A stretch of 64,000 bases of DNA from Zhengella mangrovi (GCF_002727065.1 NZ_PDVP01000019.1:33632-97631); one strand, 5' to 3'; positions 20,144-30,141 are shown, numbered from the stretch's first letter. Numbers and translations: made by a program. Notes: generated from the sequence alone by a model not told the origin.

Positions 20144-20496
20144 GTCCGCTCCTGGTATGGCGCTGGTCGCGCCGTCGGGCCCAGCGCCTAATGCATCGCG
20201 AGACGAATCGCCAGTCCCGCGGCGCAATCAGCGGGCAGGCCGGTCCGCAATTCGATCCCGGTGCCGCCGCGATCCCGCCACACGTGTTACAGATCTGTTA
20301 ATTTCCGTGATCGAAGTTATGGCATTCGTTTCAACGCCTTAGATCGCTCTTTCCTGGGGCGGAAAACAGGACGGACATCTTTGCGCCTTTTTTGGCCTTG
20401 CATCGCGGGCCGCGGAGGCGTATCCGTCCGCTCCACGGATCGCGGATGCCACCTTGCAGGCAGCGATCATAGGGGTAACAGCAAGACAGGATCATC
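20144..20496. other. Intergenic region, no gene recognised
   Basis: 353 bp between the DUF3253 gene (reading left) and a small membrane-peptide gene (reading right). It presumably holds both promoters. The middle is AT-richer (CTGTTAATTTCCGTGATCG near 20293-20312), but I could not identify a convincing -35/-10 pair or operator. Confidence 0.45.
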
Positions 20497-20625
20497 ATGG
20501 ACGAAACCGTTCAGAAAAGCTGCTGGGGCGTCACCGCCTGGGCAGTGGCAGCGTTTGCCGGCGTCATTCTGCTGGCTTGGCTGTTCAGTGGTGCGGAGAC
20601 CGTTGCCGTCGTCGCGGCAAGCTGA
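20497..20625 (+). CDS. Small membrane protein, 42 aa
   Basis: A short free-standing gene with AGGA 6-7 nt before the ATG and its own intrinsic terminator downstream. The product starts MDETVQKSCWGVTAWAVAAF and has one hydrophobic helix (about residues 10-30), then GAETVAVVAAS, itself fairly hydrophobic. It has a single cysteine at position 9. The combination of ribosome-binding site, start, helix, stop and terminator within 190 bp supports a real gene. Family not recognised. Confidence 0.6.
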   Translation: MDETVQKSCWGVTAWAVAAFAGVILLAWLFSGAETVAVVAAS

Positions 20626-20650
20626 AACTCAGACAAACGGAATTCACGGA

Positions 20651-20681
20651 AAATGCCGGTGCTGAATGCGCCGGCATTTTT
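20651..20681 (+). terminator. Intrinsic terminator after the 42-aa membrane-peptide gene
   Basis: AAATGCCGGTGC and GCGCCGGCATTT pair over 12 bp (one G-T wobble) around a 5-nt TGAAT loop, and the right arm runs into TTTTT. It separates the small gene from sdaA. Confidence 0.85.
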
Positions 20682-20793
20682 CGTTTCAATGTCGCCAATG
20701 GCGCAGCCGATGGCGGTTCCGGCCCTGAAAATACCGGCGCGTCACGGCAGCATCGCGCCAATGCCGGAAAGGCGACACGTTTGAGGGATGCTG

Positions 20794-22194
20794 ATGTTCC
20801 TGTCGGTTTTCGACCTGTTCAAGATCAGTCTCGGTCCGTCCAGTTCCCACACGATGGGGCCGATGAACGCTGCGGCCCGTTTCCTGGCGGATGTGCGTGA
20901 CGGCGCCTGGCCGCGCCCGGCGGGTGTCACGGTCGAGCAACTGTCGGCCAGTCTCCACGGATCACTCGCCTTCACGGCCAAGGGCCATGCGACGGACCGC
21001 GCCGTCCTGCTGGGGCTGGACGGGCACATACCCGCGGAGATCGACCCCGACGAAGCCGACCGGGCCGTCGCGCGCATCGAGGCAGAACGCATGGTGCGGC
21101 CGGCCGGCCATCCGGCCTATCGCTTCGACCCGGCCCACGATCTCGTGATCGACCGCCAGACGGCGCTGCCCGGCCATGCGAACGGCATGGTGTTCAATGC
21201 GCATGACGGCGATGGCCGCGTCCTGCTTCGCCGGGTGTATTATTCGATCGGCGGCGGTTTCGTCGTGACGGAGGACGAACTGAACACCGTCCACAGCGGT
21301 CCCGGTCCCGAAGGCGGGCCAGGCACGCCGTTTCCGTTTTCCTCGTCGGCGGAAATGCTGGCCATGGCGCGGGAAAGCGGGCTTTCGATTTCCGCCATGA
21401 AACGGGCCAACGAAGAGGCGCGGATGGACCGCGGATCGCTCGACGCCGGTCTCGACCGGGTCTGGAAAGCCATGGATTCCTGCATCGAGCGCGGCCTTTC
21501 GGCGACCGGTACGCTGCCGGGCGGGCTGAATGTCCGCCGCCGGGCCGCCGCGATGCATGCGCGGCTGTCGGACGAAAGCCGGTCCAACCGCTACAGCCCG
21601 ACGGCTTCGAATGACTGGCTTTCCGTCTACGCGATGGCGGTCAACGAGGAAAATGCCGCCGGCGGCAAGGTGGTGACCGCGCCGACCAACGGGGCAGCCG
21701 GTGTGGTGCCCGCGGTGCTGAAATACGCCATGCGTTTCCACGAAACCATGGATGCGGCGGCGCGGCGCGAATTCCTGCTGACCGCGGCGGCGATTGGCGG
21801 CCTGATCAAGCACAACGCTTCGATCTCGGGCGCCGAGGTGGGATGCCAGGGAGAGGTGGGCTCGGCCTCGGCCATGGCTGCAGCCGGGCTTGCCGCGGTC
21901 ATGGGCGGTACGCCGGAGCAGGTTGAGAACGCGGCGGAAATCGCGCTTGAACACCATCTCGGCATGACCTGCGACCCGGTGGCCGGCCTCGTGCAGGTGC
22001 CCTGTATCGAGCGCAACGCGCTCGGCGCGGTCAAGGCGATGACGGCGGCATCGCTTGCCCTCCACGGTGACGGGCAACACTTCGTCTCGCTCGACGCCTG
22101 CATCCGCACCATGGCGGAGACTGGGCGTGACATGGACAGCCGGTACAAGGAAACCGCGCTCGGCGGTCTCGCCGTCAACGTCCCGGAGTGCTGA
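20794..22194 (+). CDS. sdaA: L-serine ammonia-lyase, iron-sulfur type
   Basis: Deaminates L-serine to pyruvate and ammonia using a [4Fe-4S] cluster. This is the fused single-chain form with a beta domain (opening [24 protein letters not shown]) and an alpha catalytic domain. The cluster cysteines are seen in [10 protein letters not shown] and in [18 protein letters not shown]. Length, 466 residues, is normal. I prefer the ATG at 20794: GAGGG lies 6-7 nt upstream, whereas it abuts the ATG at 20788 directly. Confidence 0.96.
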   Translation: MFLSVFDLFKISLGPSSSHTMGPMNAAARFLADVRDGAWPRPAGVTVEQLSASLHGSLAFTAKGHATDRAVLLGLDGHIPAEIDPDEADRAVARIEAERMVRPAGHPAYRFDPAHDLVIDRQTALPGHANGMVFNAHDGDGRVLLRRVYYSIGGGFVVTEDELNTVHSGPGPEGGPGTPFPFSSSAEMLAMARESGLSISAMKRANEEARMDRGSLDAGLDRVWKAMDSCIERGLSATGTLPGGLNVRRRAAAMHARLSDESRSNRYSPTASNDWLSVYAMAVNEENAAGGKVVTAPTNGAAGVVPAVLKYAMRFHETMDAAARREFLLTAAAIGGLIKHNASISGAEVGCQGEVGSASAMAAAGLAAVMGGTPEQVENAAEIALEHHLGMTCDPVAGLVQVPCIERNALGAVKAMTAASLALHGDGQHFVSLDACIRTMAETGRDMDSRYKETALGGLAVNVPEC

Positions 22195-22262
22195 CGCCCA
22201 CCTGTGGAGAACATGTCAGCGAGTGCTTGAACGCGGGCAGGGGACCGATAGATAGTTGTCGC

Positions 22263-22694
22263 ATGGCCCTGCATCTCATCAAGCTGTCGGTTGGAACGGA
22301 AAGCGTCGACGATCTCGACGGCTGGATCCGCCACCGCCTTGCCCAGGCAAAGGCCTCCGGCCTTGGCGAAAAATACTGGCATACGACGCGCATGGTACCC
22401 CGCCGGCTCGAGGAGATCCTCGACGGCGGATCGATCTACTGGGTGATCAAGGGCGTCGTCCAGTGCCGCCAGCGCATCCGGGATATCGAGACGTTCCAGT
22501 CGGAAGACGGCGTGCAGCGATGCCGGATCGTCCTTGACCCGGTCCTGGTGCGGACGCGGCCGGTACCGAAGCGGCCCTTCCAGGGCTGGCGCTACCTGAA
22601 GCCCGCGGATGCTCCCGCCGACCTGTCGGGCAATGACGACGGAACCCTGCCGGCCGAACTGGAAATGGAACTGTCGGAACTCGGCCTGCTCTAG
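22263..22694 (+). CDS. DUF1489 family protein
   Basis: A 143-residue soluble protein found almost only in alphaproteobacteria. It contains [49 protein letters not shown] and [18 protein letters not shown], the characteristic blocks of DUF1489. No catalytic motif is evident and the function is unknown. It lies between sdaA and mipZ, all on the same strand. Confidence 0.9.
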   Translation: MALHLIKLSVGTESVDDLDGWIRHRLAQAKASGLGEKYWHTTRMVPRRLEEILDGGSIYWVIKGVVQCRQRIRDIETFQSEDGVQRCRIVLDPVLVRTRPVPKRPFQGWRYLKPADAPADLSGNDDGTLPAELEMELSELGLL

Positions 22695-22854
22695 GCGCAG
22701 CCGGCCGCGTCCGGCGCCCTGCAAACGGCGTGCATGAAACCATGCCCGTTTACCAAAGCTGCGCCTTTGCCGTCTTTCGCAGCGTCAACCCTTGCATTCG
22801 ATACCCTTGCAGCGCAATCTTGAGCGGTGGGGTGTATGGGGCTGGGGAGCACGT

Positions 22855-23796
22855 ATGATGTTGATGTCGGGGTCCGGTGAACCACCGGCGAGGCCATCAC
22901 GGGAAACAGCCCATGTGATCGTCTGCGGGAATGAAAAGGGCGGGTCGGGGAAATCCACGACCGCGGTTCATCTCGCGATTGCGCTCCTGAAAATGGGGCA
23001 CCGTGTCGCCACGGTCGATCTCGACGGGCGCCAGCTCTCCATGACCCGCTACCTGGAAAACCGCCGGCGGTGGGCGGCGGCCAGCGGCAACCAGCTGGAA
23101 ATCCCGCAGCATTTCCACGTGCCGCCGGTGCGGCGCAATTCCGTGGGGGAAGCGGAGCGGTCCGAGTTCAAGGCGCTGATGGAAGGCCTGGCGGAGATCG
23201 AATACCGTCATGATTTCATCGTCATCGACACGCCCGGGTCCGACACCTATCTCAACCGGCTCGCCCACCGCATCTGCGATACGCTTGTCACGCCGCTCAA
23301 TGACAGTCTCGTTGACTTCGACGTGCTGGCCCGCGTCGACGCGGTGTCGAACGAGGTCATCGAAATCTCGCAATATGCGGAGTCCGTTCGCGACGCACGG
23401 CGGGAACGGCGCAATGCCGACAATGCGATGCTGGACTGGGTGGTCGTTCGCAACCGCATGGCGTTCATCAATTCGCGCAACGAGACCAAGGTCGATGCGT
23501 GCCTGCGCAAGCTATCCGCGCAACTCGGCTTCCGGATCTCCGACGGCATTTCGGAGCGGGTCATTTTCCGCGAGTTCTTCCCCGTTGGCCTGACGGCCCT
23601 GGATGAACTGGAAGACCGGGTGCTGGGGACGCGGCCGACGCTGTCGCACCTGGCCGCGCGGCAGGAAATCCGCCGTCTCGTGCAGACGCTGCGTCTGCCG
23701 ATCGGCGAGGACGGGCGGCGGCGGGCTGACGTGCGCCGGCAGTTCATGGAAAAGGCCGACGTTCCGATCGCCTTGCCGGATATCTTCGCCGACTAG
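22855..23796 (+). CDS. mipZ: MipZ-like division-plane positioning ATPase
   Basis: ParA/MinD-superfamily ATPase that in Caulobacter binds ParB at the poles and blocks FtsZ polymerisation, placing the division site at midcell. The 313-residue product has the deviant Walker A GNEKGGSGKSTT (about residues 25-36), a VATVDLDGRQ block, FIVIDTPGSD and the MipZ-typical DGISERVIFREFFPVGLTALDE near the C-terminus. I take the ATG at 22855, preceded by GGGGAG; the open frame extends upstream without a ribosome-binding site. No parB is nearby in this window. Confidence 0.93.
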   Translation: MMLMSGSGEPPARPSRETAHVIVCGNEKGGSGKSTTAVHLAIALLKMGHRVATVDLDGRQLSMTRYLENRRRWAAASGNQLEIPQHFHVPPVRRNSVGEAERSEFKALMEGLAEIEYRHDFIVIDTPGSDTYLNRLAHRICDTLVTPLNDSLVDFDVLARVDAVSNEVIEISQYAESVRDARRERRNADNAMLDWVVVRNRMAFINSRNETKVDACLRKLSAQLGFRISDGISERVIFREFFPVGLTALDELEDRVLGTRPTLSHLAARQEIRRLVQTLRLPIGEDGRRRADVRRQFMEKADVPIALPDIFAD

Positions 23797-23860
23797 GGGA
23801 ATTCCGCTTTTCGCTTCATATTGCCCCAAGGCGCCATCCTGTTGGCGGAAGGTGATCCCG

Positions 23861-23890
23861 GACGCGCAAGCTGCCTTGGCAGCCCGCGTC
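23861..23890. other. Intergenic hairpin between convergent genes
   Basis: GACGCG / CGCGTC encloses GCTGCC-TT-GGCAGC, giving a nearly continuous 12-bp stem with a small internal bulge. It lies between mipZ and the convergent 86-residue ORF and overlaps the latter's stop codon. With no T-run it may act as an mRNA 3'-end stabiliser or a weak two-way terminator. Confidence 0.4.
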
Positions 23891-24149
23891 AGCCTGCCTT
23901 GTAGGAATAGCGGACGGCGAGGCCGCCACGGGTGTCATGCACCGTGAGCCGGATGGCGACAGCCGGGCGGGACTGGCGCATGGCTCTGGCGCCGTGGCTG
24001 ACGAGAAGCCCGACAAGATCGCGGGTGCGCAGGCGGCCGGCCTTGCGCTGGCTGGCAATGGCGTCGCGAGCGGTGCTCAGGACGCTTGCCGGACTTGCAA
24101 CCGTTTCGGGCTTCTCGGGTGGCCGAGACACATGATCATGATGTGCCAT
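23889..24149 (-). CDS. Hypothetical protein, 86 aa
   Basis: Starts MAHHDHVSRPPEKPETVASP behind a good GGAG 7 nt upstream. It is a small basic protein without a signal peptide or membrane helix: a Pro/Ala-rich N-terminal 30 residues, then a likely helical-plus-beta part (ARDAIASQRKAGRLRTRDLV, AVAIRLTVHDTRGGLAVRYSYK). I do not recognise the family. It lies downstream of the carboxypeptidase gene on the same strand (97-nt gap) and may share its transcript. The open frame extends further upstream, but that part has no ribosome-binding site. Confidence 0.6.
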   Translation of the reverse strand: MAHHDHVSRPPEKPETVASPASVLSTARDAIASQRKAGRLRTRDLVGLLVSHGARAMRQSRPAVAIRLTVHDTRGGLAVRYSYKAG

Positions 24150-24246
24150 TCGTCTTCTCCAGATTACGCGATACACAGCCCCGGAGACACAGGGGCGAAA
24201 CTTGGCGGACAACCGGCAGGAGGCCGGGTGCCCGCGACTTTGGACG

Positions 24247-25527
24247 TTACTGCTCGGTGGCGTAGCAGTTGATGTTGCGGCGCTTGAGGGCCGAACAGGC
24301 CTTCCAGGCGGCGTCCTTGCCGGAAAACCCGCCGAAGCGCGCGCGGTAATAGAGCGTGCCGCCCTTCTCGAAGGTCGTGGTGAAACCCTCTGCGCTGGCC
24401 AGGACCGAACCGGACCGTCCCTTGACGCTCTGGAGGAATTCCACGGCTTCGTCACGCGAGGGCAGGGACGCGACCTGGACAACCCAGCCATCGCGTGCCG
24501 GGATGGCGGCGGTGCGAACCGGATCGACCAGCGGGGTCGAGGAGGCGGCGACGACTTTCCTGGTCGAAGCCACCGTGACAGGGTTTCGCGAAGGAACCGG
24601 GACGTCGGTCTTGGGCAGGGCCTGCGCCGCGGCAACGCGGATGTTGGCGCTGCGCGACTTCGCGACAAGCTGGCCGCGGTCGCGTGTCGAGGCCTTTGGC
24701 AGGTAGGCGGCGATCAGCTTGCGCATCTGGGCATTGCGGCTGGCACCGGTGCGCCCGCCCATCACGACAGCGACGATGGAGCGCTTTCCCTTGCGTACCG
24801 AGGTGACGAGGTTGAAGCCCGATGCCCGGGTGTAGCCGGTCTTGATGCCATCGACGCCGCGAACCTTGCCGAGCAGGCGGTTGTGGTTGCGATAACGGCG
24901 CTTGCCGTAGGTGAAGACGCGGGTCGAGAAATAATCGTAATACTGCGGAAAGTGCTCGCGCAGGGCGATGCCGAGGCGGGCCATGTCACGCGCGGTGACG
25001 ACCTGGCGCGGGTTCGGCAGACCGTGCGGATTGCGGAACACCGAGCGGGACATGCCGAGCGACCGCGCCTTGGCGGTCATGATGCGCCCGAAACCTTCCT
25101 CCGAACCGCCGAAGTACTCGCCGAGCGCGGACGCGACATCATTGGCCGACTTGGTGACCAGCGCGAGGATCGCCGCCTCGACAGTGATCGTCTGTCCCGC
25201 GCGGAGACCGAGCTTCGACGGAGGCCTGCCGGCGGCATAGGCCGACACCGGAATGCGGGTCGACTTGGTGATCTTGCCGCTCTTGAGCGCCTCGAAGACG
25301 ATGTACAGCGTCATCATCTTGGTCAGCGACGCGGGATAGCGCAGCGAATCGGCATTGGATTCGTAGAGGGTCTTGCCGGTGTTGGCGTCGATGACGATGC
25401 CGGCATACTTCGACCGGGCATGGCCGGGGGCGGCGCTGGCCAGAAGGCTGGCAGCGGCCAGGCCGGCTACGAGGGCAAGGGAGGATTTTCGGGCGAGGGA
25501 GGAAACGGATGCGAAGAAAGCACGCAA
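24247..25527 (-). CDS. D-alanyl-D-alanine carboxypeptidase with C-terminal SPOR domain
   Basis: Penicillin-binding-protein-type S11 peptidase that trims terminal D-Ala from peptidoglycan. The 426-residue product has a signal peptide (cut near residue 38, APGHARS) and all three active-site motifs: SLTK (Ser67, Lys70), SAN (127-129) and KTG (229-231). After a Ser/Ala/Val linker (about 270-340), a SPOR domain (about 345-420, GWVVQVASLPSRDEAVEFL) should target it to septal peptidoglycan. The fusion is common in Hyphomicrobiales. Confidence 0.93.
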   Translation of the reverse strand: MRAFFASVSSLARKSSLALVAGLAAASLLASAAPGHARSKYAGIVIDANTGKTLYESNADSLRYPASLTKMMTLYIVFEALKSGKITKSTRIPVSAYAAGRPPSKLGLRAGQTITVEAAILALVTKSANDVASALGEYFGGSEEGFGRIMTAKARSLGMSRSVFRNPHGLPNPRQVVTARDMARLGIALREHFPQYYDYFSTRVFTYGKRRYRNHNRLLGKVRGVDGIKTGYTRASGFNLVTSVRKGKRSIVAVVMGGRTGASRNAQMRKLIAAYLPKASTRDRGQLVAKSRSANIRVAAAQALPKTDVPVPSRNPVTVASTRKVVAASSTPLVDPVRTAAIPARDGWVVQVASLPSRDEAVEFLQSVKGRSGSVLASAEGFTTTFEKGGTLYYRARFGGFSGKDAAWKACSALKRRNINCYATEQ

Positions 25528-25731
25528 GATTGCACCTGACTGGTTTGTGGGTTCCCTGTCTGAGACGGCCTCGGCCGCCCGAACGACGTGACGCCATTCT
25601 GATCCGTCAGCGTTACCAATCCGTTTATGGTAAGCAGTCCGTGAACGGGTTTAGTCGATTTTTCTTTTATGTTGACTTAATCAATAATGGAAATGAATGG
25701 CGCCCTGCCTCCTTTGATTGCAGGAGACCGC

Positions 25732-25764
25732 TTGACATTTTGTGCAATGCACATCATTTTATAT
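25732..25764 (+). promoter_or_regulatory. Phasin promoter with palindromic operator
   Basis: TTGACA (25732-25737) is followed by the palindrome TGTGCAATGCACA (25741-25753) and an AT-rich stretch (CATTTTATAT, 25755-25764) likely to hold the -10. The palindrome sits between -35 and -10, where a repressor would block RNA polymerase. TGC/GCA-type inverted repeats are the known targets of PhaR, which represses phasin genes when no polyhydroxyalkanoate is present. PhaR control is inferred. Confidence 0.5.
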
Positions 25765-25806
25765 GCATCGCAACAACCGCATCCCACATAACGGAAGGCG
25801 TGCCCC

Positions 25807-26136
25807 ATGATGAAGAATTTCGAGGACATGAACACCGCGTCGAAGGAAATGATGGACAACGGACTGAAGTCCTTTGCCTCCGTTTCCAAGGCTTTCCAGG
25901 CGATCGCCACGGAATCCGCCGAATTCGCCAAGAAGTCCATGGAAATGGGCTCGGGCTATTTCGAGAAGCTGTCCGGCGTTAAGTCGATGGACAAGGCGAT
26001 CGAGCTGCAGACCGAGTACTCCAAGACCGCCTACGAGGCCTTCGTGGCCCAGGCCACCAAGATGGGCGATCTCTACGCCGACCTTGCGAAGGAAGCCTAC
26101 AAGCCCTTCGAATCGGCCATGCCGAAGGCCAAGTAA
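25807..26136 (+). CDS. Phasin family protein
   Basis: A 109-residue amphipathic helical protein of the kind that coats polyhydroxyalkanoate granules. The sequence FEDMNTASKEMMDNGLKSFASVSKAFQAIATESAEFAKKSME and the AYEAFVAQATKMGDLYADLAKEAYKPFESA tail follow the phasin_2 pattern. No cysteine, no signal peptide. A dedicated promoter with a palindromic operator and an intrinsic terminator flank it, so it appears to be a single-gene unit. No polyhydroxyalkanoate synthase gene is in this window. Confidence 0.92.
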   Translation: MMKNFEDMNTASKEMMDNGLKSFASVSKAFQAIATESAEFAKKSMEMGSGYFEKLSGVKSMDKAIELQTEYSKTAYEAFVAQATKMGDLYADLAKEAYKPFESAMPKAK

Positions 26137-26167
26137 GCGGCATCATCTACGTCCGACACCTGTTCAG

Positions 26168-26200
26168 ACGGCCCCGTCGCGCGGAGCGGCGGGGCCGTTT
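26168..26200 (+). terminator. Intrinsic terminator after the phasin gene
   Basis: ACGGCCCCG and CGGGGCCGT form a 9-bp stem around a 13-nt loop, followed by TTGCTTT. Position and strength fit termination of the phasin transcript before clpS. Confidence 0.8.
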
Positions 26201-26402
26201 GCTTTGCTGACGCGAAAATCGCTGGTGATTGTGACCGGCCCGACGCGCAAATGTTCACGGTGGGCCTGCCGGTGGCCCTTGCAAGGTGCCGGGCAGGCCT
26301 TACAATCCGGTTCGGGAAAACTACATGACAGTCATGTGGCAAGACAGAAAGAGCCGGGCCCGAAAGGTTATGATGAGGATATCGGAAAGGCACTCGGTCA
26401 CG

Positions 26403-26732
26403 ATGCAATCGGAAGACGGCGAGGGTGGCGGTCCGGGCAAGGGCACTTCCGTCATCACGCGCACCAAGCCGAAGACGAAGAAACCCAGTCTGTACCGCGT
26501 TTTGCTGCTCAACGACGATTACACGCCCATGGAGTTCGTCATCCACGTGCTGGAGCGATTTTTCTTCAAGGATCGCGAAAGCGCCACACGGATCATGCTC
26601 CATGTTCACAATCACGGTGTGGGCGAATGTGGCGTCTACACCTACGAGGTGGCGGAGACCAAGGTCAGTCAAGTGATGGACTTCGCCCGCCAGCACCAGC
26701 ATCCATTGCAATGCGTAATGGAGAAAAAGTGA
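26403..26732 (+). CDS. clpS: ATP-dependent Clp protease adaptor ClpS
   Basis: Delivers N-degron substrates to ClpAP. The 109-residue form has a flexible N-terminus ([20 protein letters not shown]) and the folded core [24 protein letters not shown] ... [26 protein letters not shown], with the N-degron pocket residues in [10 protein letters not shown]. The frame is open further upstream. ATGs at 26370 and 26373 have a GAAAGG close by and would add about 10 residues, so the exact start is uncertain. clpA follows after 7 nt, forming the usual clpSA operon. Confidence 0.94.
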   Translation: MQSEDGEGGGPGKGTSVITRTKPKTKKPSLYRVLLLNDDYTPMEFVIHVLERFFFKDRESATRIMLHVHNHGVGECGVYTYEVAETKVSQVMDFARQHQHPLQCVMEKK

Positions 26733-26739
26733 GGTTTTC

Positions 26740-29220
26740 ATGCCGGCTTTCTCGCAAAGCCTCGAAAGAGCGCTGCACCAGGCACTGACATTTGCCAACG
26801 AGCGGCACCATGAATACGCGACGCTGGAACATCTGCTTCTCGCGCTGCTGGAAGATCAGGATGCCGCGGCGGTGATGCGGGCCTGCAATGTCGACCTCGA
26901 CGAATTGCGGCGCACGATCACCCACTATCTGGATACCGAACTCGACAACCTGGTGACCGGATACGACGAGGATTCCAAGCCGACCGCAGGCTTCCAGCGC
27001 GTGATCCAGCGCGCGGTGATCCACGTCCAGTCGTCGGGCCGCGAGGAAGTCTCCGGCGCCAACGTGCTCGTCGCCATCTTCGCGGAGCGCGAGAGCCATG
27101 CCGCCTATTTCCTGCAGGAGCAGGAGATGACGCGCTACGACGCGGTCAACTACATCTCGCACGGCATTGCCAAGCGCCCCGGCGCGACACAGAGCCGTCC
27201 GCCGCGGGGTGCCGAGGAAGAGCAGAGCAATCCGGCGCCCGGCAACAGCGAAGAGGAAAGCAGCGCCAAGAAGAAGCAGCAGGATGCCCTGAGCGCCTAT
27301 TGCGTCAACCTCAACGACAAGGCCCGCGCGGGCAAGATCGACCCGCTGATCGGCCGTGCCTCGGAAATCAACCGGACGATCCAGGTGCTGTGCCGGCGTT
27401 CCAAGAACAACCCGCTCTACGTCGGTGATCCGGGCGTCGGCAAGACGGCGATCGCCGAGGGCCTGGCCAAGCGGATCGTCGAGAACGAAGTGCCGGAAGT
27501 GCTCAAGGATTCGACGATCTTCTCGCTCGACATGGGAACGCTGCTGGCCGGCACGCGCTACCGCGGCGACTTCGAGGAGCGCCTGAAGCAGGTGGTCAAG
27601 GAACTGGAGAATTTCCCGGGCGCGATCCTGTTCATCGACGAGATCCATACGGTGATCGGCGCCGGTGCCACTTCCGGCGGGGCGATGGACGCATCGAACC
27701 TGCTCAAGCCGGCGCTGTCGTCCGGCGCGATCCGCTGCATCGGCTCGACGACCTACAAGGAATACCGCCAGTTCTTCGAGAAGGACCGGGCGCTGGTCCG
27801 CCGGTTCCAGAAGATCGACGTCAACGAGCCGACGCTGGAAGACGCCATCGAGATCATGCGCGGGTTGAAGCCCTATTTCGAGGAGTTCCACAAGGTCAAG
27901 TTCACCAATGACGCCATCAAGGCGGCGGTGGAACTGTCGGCGCGCTACATCTCCGACCGGAAGCTGCCGGACAAGGCGATCGACGTGATCGACGAGACCG
28001 GTGCCTCGCAGATGCTGCTGCCGGTGTCCAAGCGGCGCAAGCAGATCGGCGTCAAGGAGATCGAGGAAACCATCGCGACGATGGCGCGCATTCCGCCGAA
28101 ATCGGTGTCCGCGGATGACGAGGCCGTGCTGGCGGGGCTTGAAAGCAAGCTCAAGACCACGGTCTACGGCCAGGACCTGGCAATCGAGGCGCTGGCCTCC
28201 TCCATCAAGCTGGCGCGCGCCGGCCTGCGGGAGCCCGACAAGCCGATCGGCTGCTACCTGTTCTCCGGCCCCACGGGCGTCGGCAAGACCGAGGTGGCCA
28301 AGCAGCTTGCCTCGTCGCTGGGCGTGGAACTGCTTCGCTTCGACATGTCGGAATACATGGAGCGGCACACGGTCTCGCGTCTCATCGGGGCGCCTCCCGG
28401 CTATGTCGGCTTCGACCAGGGCGGCCTGCTGACGGACGGTATCGACCAGCATCCGCATTGCGTGCTGCTGCTCGACGAGATCGAGAAGGCCCATCCGGAC
28501 CTGTTCAACATCCTGTTGCAGGTGATGGACCACGGCAAGCTGACAGACCACAACGGCAAGAAGATCGATTTCCGCAACGTCATCCTGATCATGACGACCA
28601 ATGCGGGTGCCTCCGACATGGCCAAGTCCGCCATCGGCTTTGGCTCGTCGAAGCGCGAAGGCGACGACATGGAGGCGATCAACAAGCTGTTCACGCCGGA
28701 ATTCCGCAACCGTCTCGACGCGATCATCCCGTTCGGCTCGCTGCCGGTGCCGGTGATCCACAAGGTGGTGCAGAAGTTCGTGATGCAGCTCGAAGCCCAG
28801 TTGTCGGAGCGCGGCGTCACCTTCGACCTGACGCCGGAAGCCATCGAGTGGCTGGCTGACCGGGGCTACGACGAACGCATGGGGGCGCGGCCGCTCGGCC
28901 GGGTCATCCAGGAGCACATCAAGAAGCCGCTGGCGGAAGAGGTGCTGTTCGGCAAGCTCAAGAAGGGCGGCACGGTCCGCGTTTCGGTGGAAGAAAAGGA
29001 CGAGGGCAAGACTGGCCTGAAGCTGGAATCGATCGCCGACGACGTGCCGGTCCGGCCGAAGAAGGAAGACCCGGAAGGCAAGCCGAAGGCGGCCAGGAAG
29101 CCGAAGGCCGCGAAGAAGCCGCGGACCAAGGCGGCCAAGCCCGACAGCGACGACAAGTCCGGGCCGGCCTCCAAGCCCGGCCGCCGCTCGGGCGTGCCTC
29201 AGGTGCCGCGCAAGAGCTGA
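26740..29220 (+). CDS. clpA: ATP-dependent Clp protease ATP-binding subunit ClpA
   Basis: Hsp100 unfoldase that feeds substrates to ClpP. The 826-residue product has the Clp N-domain (residues 1-145), a first AAA+ module with Walker [10 protein letters not shown] (about 229-237) and a second with GPTGVGKTE (about 509-517), and arginine-finger and sensor regions of the usual spacing. After the D2 domain it has a Lys/Ala/Pro-rich tail (about 765-826, with repeats such as [15 protein letters not shown]) that is likely unstructured. It is directly downstream of clpS. Confidence 0.96.
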   Translation: MPAFSQSLERALHQALTFANERHHEYATLEHLLLALLEDQDAAAVMRACNVDLDELRRTITHYLDTELDNLVTGYDEDSKPTAGFQRVIQRAVIHVQSSGREEVSGANVLVAIFAERESHAAYFLQEQEMTRYDAVNYISHGIAKRPGATQSRPPRGAEEEQSNPAPGNSEEESSAKKKQQDALSAYCVNLNDKARAGKIDPLIGRASEINRTIQVLCRRSKNNPLYVGDPGVGKTAIAEGLAKRIVENEVPEVLKDSTIFSLDMGTLLAGTRYRGDFEERLKQVVKELENFPGAILFIDEIHTVIGAGATSGGAMDASNLLKPALSSGAIRCIGSTTYKEYRQFFEKDRALVRRFQKIDVNEPTLEDAIEIMRGLKPYFEEFHKVKFTNDAIKAAVELSARYISDRKLPDKAIDVIDETGASQMLLPVSKRRKQIGVKEIEETIATMARIPPKSVSADDEAVLAGLESKLKTTVYGQDLAIEALASSIKLARAGLREPDKPIGCYLFSGPTGVGKTEVAKQLASSLGVELLRFDMSEYMERHTVSRLIGAPPGYVGFDQGGLLTDGIDQHPHCVLLLDEIEKAHPDLFNILLQVMDHGKLTDHNGKKIDFRNVILIMTTNAGASDMAKSAIGFGSSKREGDDMEAINKLFTPEFRNRLDAIIPFGSLPVPVIHKVVQKFVMQLEAQLSERGVTFDLTPEAIEWLADRGYDERMGARPLGRVIQEHIKKPLAEEVLFGKLKKGGTVRVSVEEKDEGKTGLKLESIADDVPVRPKKEDPEGKPKAARKPKAAKKPRTKAAKPDSDDKSGPASKPGRRSGVPQVPRKS

Positions 29221-29241
29221 TCGCGCCATCGCGCCGAAACG

Positions 29242-29274
29242 AACGGGCCGCCACCGCGCGGCCCGTTTGCTTTT
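29242..29274 (+). terminator. Intrinsic terminator after clpA
   Basis: AACGGGCCGC and GCGGCCCGTT pair over 10 bp around a 6-nt loop, followed by TGCTTTT. It ends the clpSA operon. Confidence 0.85.
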
Positions 29275-29379
29275 CCGGGCCCCATCGCGGACGGCGCAGC
29301 CGGATGGACAAGCCATTTTGATCCGGCGGGAAAGCTATTCTCCATCGCAAAGTCCGTGCGGCGGTGCTATGCGCGGATC

Positions 29380-30141
29380 ATGACATCCTCCTATTCCCCG
29401 GAGACGCTGGAAACCGGCGACCCTTCGCAGCCCGGCCCGCGCTGGTTCCTGCGCGGCGTGCGCACCGCCATCTCGCTGCCGGGCCTGCTGTTGTGCGGCG
29501 CGTTCATCGGCTTCGCGGCGATTGCCCGCGACACGGGGCTGACCCTGGTCGAGGCGGTCTTCATGACAGCGATCATCTGGGCGCTGCCGGCGCAGATCGT
29601 GCTGCTGGGGGCCATGGCCTCCGGGGCCTCGCTGCCCGCCGCTGCCATCGCCGTCACGCTGACATCGGTCCGGCTGATGCCGATGGTGGTGAGCATCGTC
29701 CCGGAGATGCGAGCCAGGGGGACGCGGCCATGGGTGCTCTACCTGCTGTCGCATTTCGTGGCGGTGACATCCTGGGTGCTCGCGATGGACCGTTTCCGCC
29801 ACGTCCCGCGCGACCGGCGGACGGCCTTCTACGGCGGCATCGGCGCGACGCTCGTGTCGGGCATGCTGCTGGTGCTGGCCGTTGTCTACGGCACGGCCGC
29901 CGTGCTGCCGCCGATGCTGGCCGCCGGCCTGGTCTTCCTCACGCCATCCTATTTCCTGTTCTCGCTGTGGAGTTCGGCGCGCGAGCGGGCGAGCCATGCG
30001 GCCATGCTGGCCGGGATGGTGCTCGGGCCGCTGCTGCATCCGCTGCTGCCGGGCTTCGATCTCCTGGCCGCCGGGATCATCGCCGGTCTTGGCGCCTTCG
30101 GCCTGCACCTGGCGTCGGAACGACGGGGGCAGGGCGGATGA
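29380..30141 (+). CDS. azlC: AzlC family amino-acid export protein, large subunit
   Basis: Large subunit of a two-part branched-chain amino-acid exporter in the inner membrane. The 253-residue product has the AzlC opening FLRGVRTAISLPGLLLCGAFIGFAAIARDTGLTLVEAVFMTAIIWALPAQ and about six to seven membrane helices. I chose the ATG at 29380 over an upstream in-frame GTG (29356). The stop overlaps the azlD start by 4 nt (ATGA), so the subunits are made together. Confidence 0.92.
   Translation: MTSSYSPETLETGDPSQPGPRWFLRGVRTAISLPGLLLCGAFIGFAAIARDTGLTLVEAVFMTAIIWALPAQIVLLGAMASGASLPAAAIAVTLTSVRLMPMVVSIVPEMRARGTRPWVLYLLSHFVAVTSWVLAMDRFRHVPRDRRTAFYGGIGATLVSGMLLVLAVVYGTAAVLPPMLAAGLVFLTPSYFLFSLWSSARERASHAAMLAGMVLGPLLHPLLPGFDLLAAGIIAGLGAFGLHLASERRGQGG

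Noticed and set aside
26665..29316. 883-codon open frame antisense to clpA
   Set aside because: Shadow of clpA in the opposite strand; composition is driven by the third-position GC of clpA.
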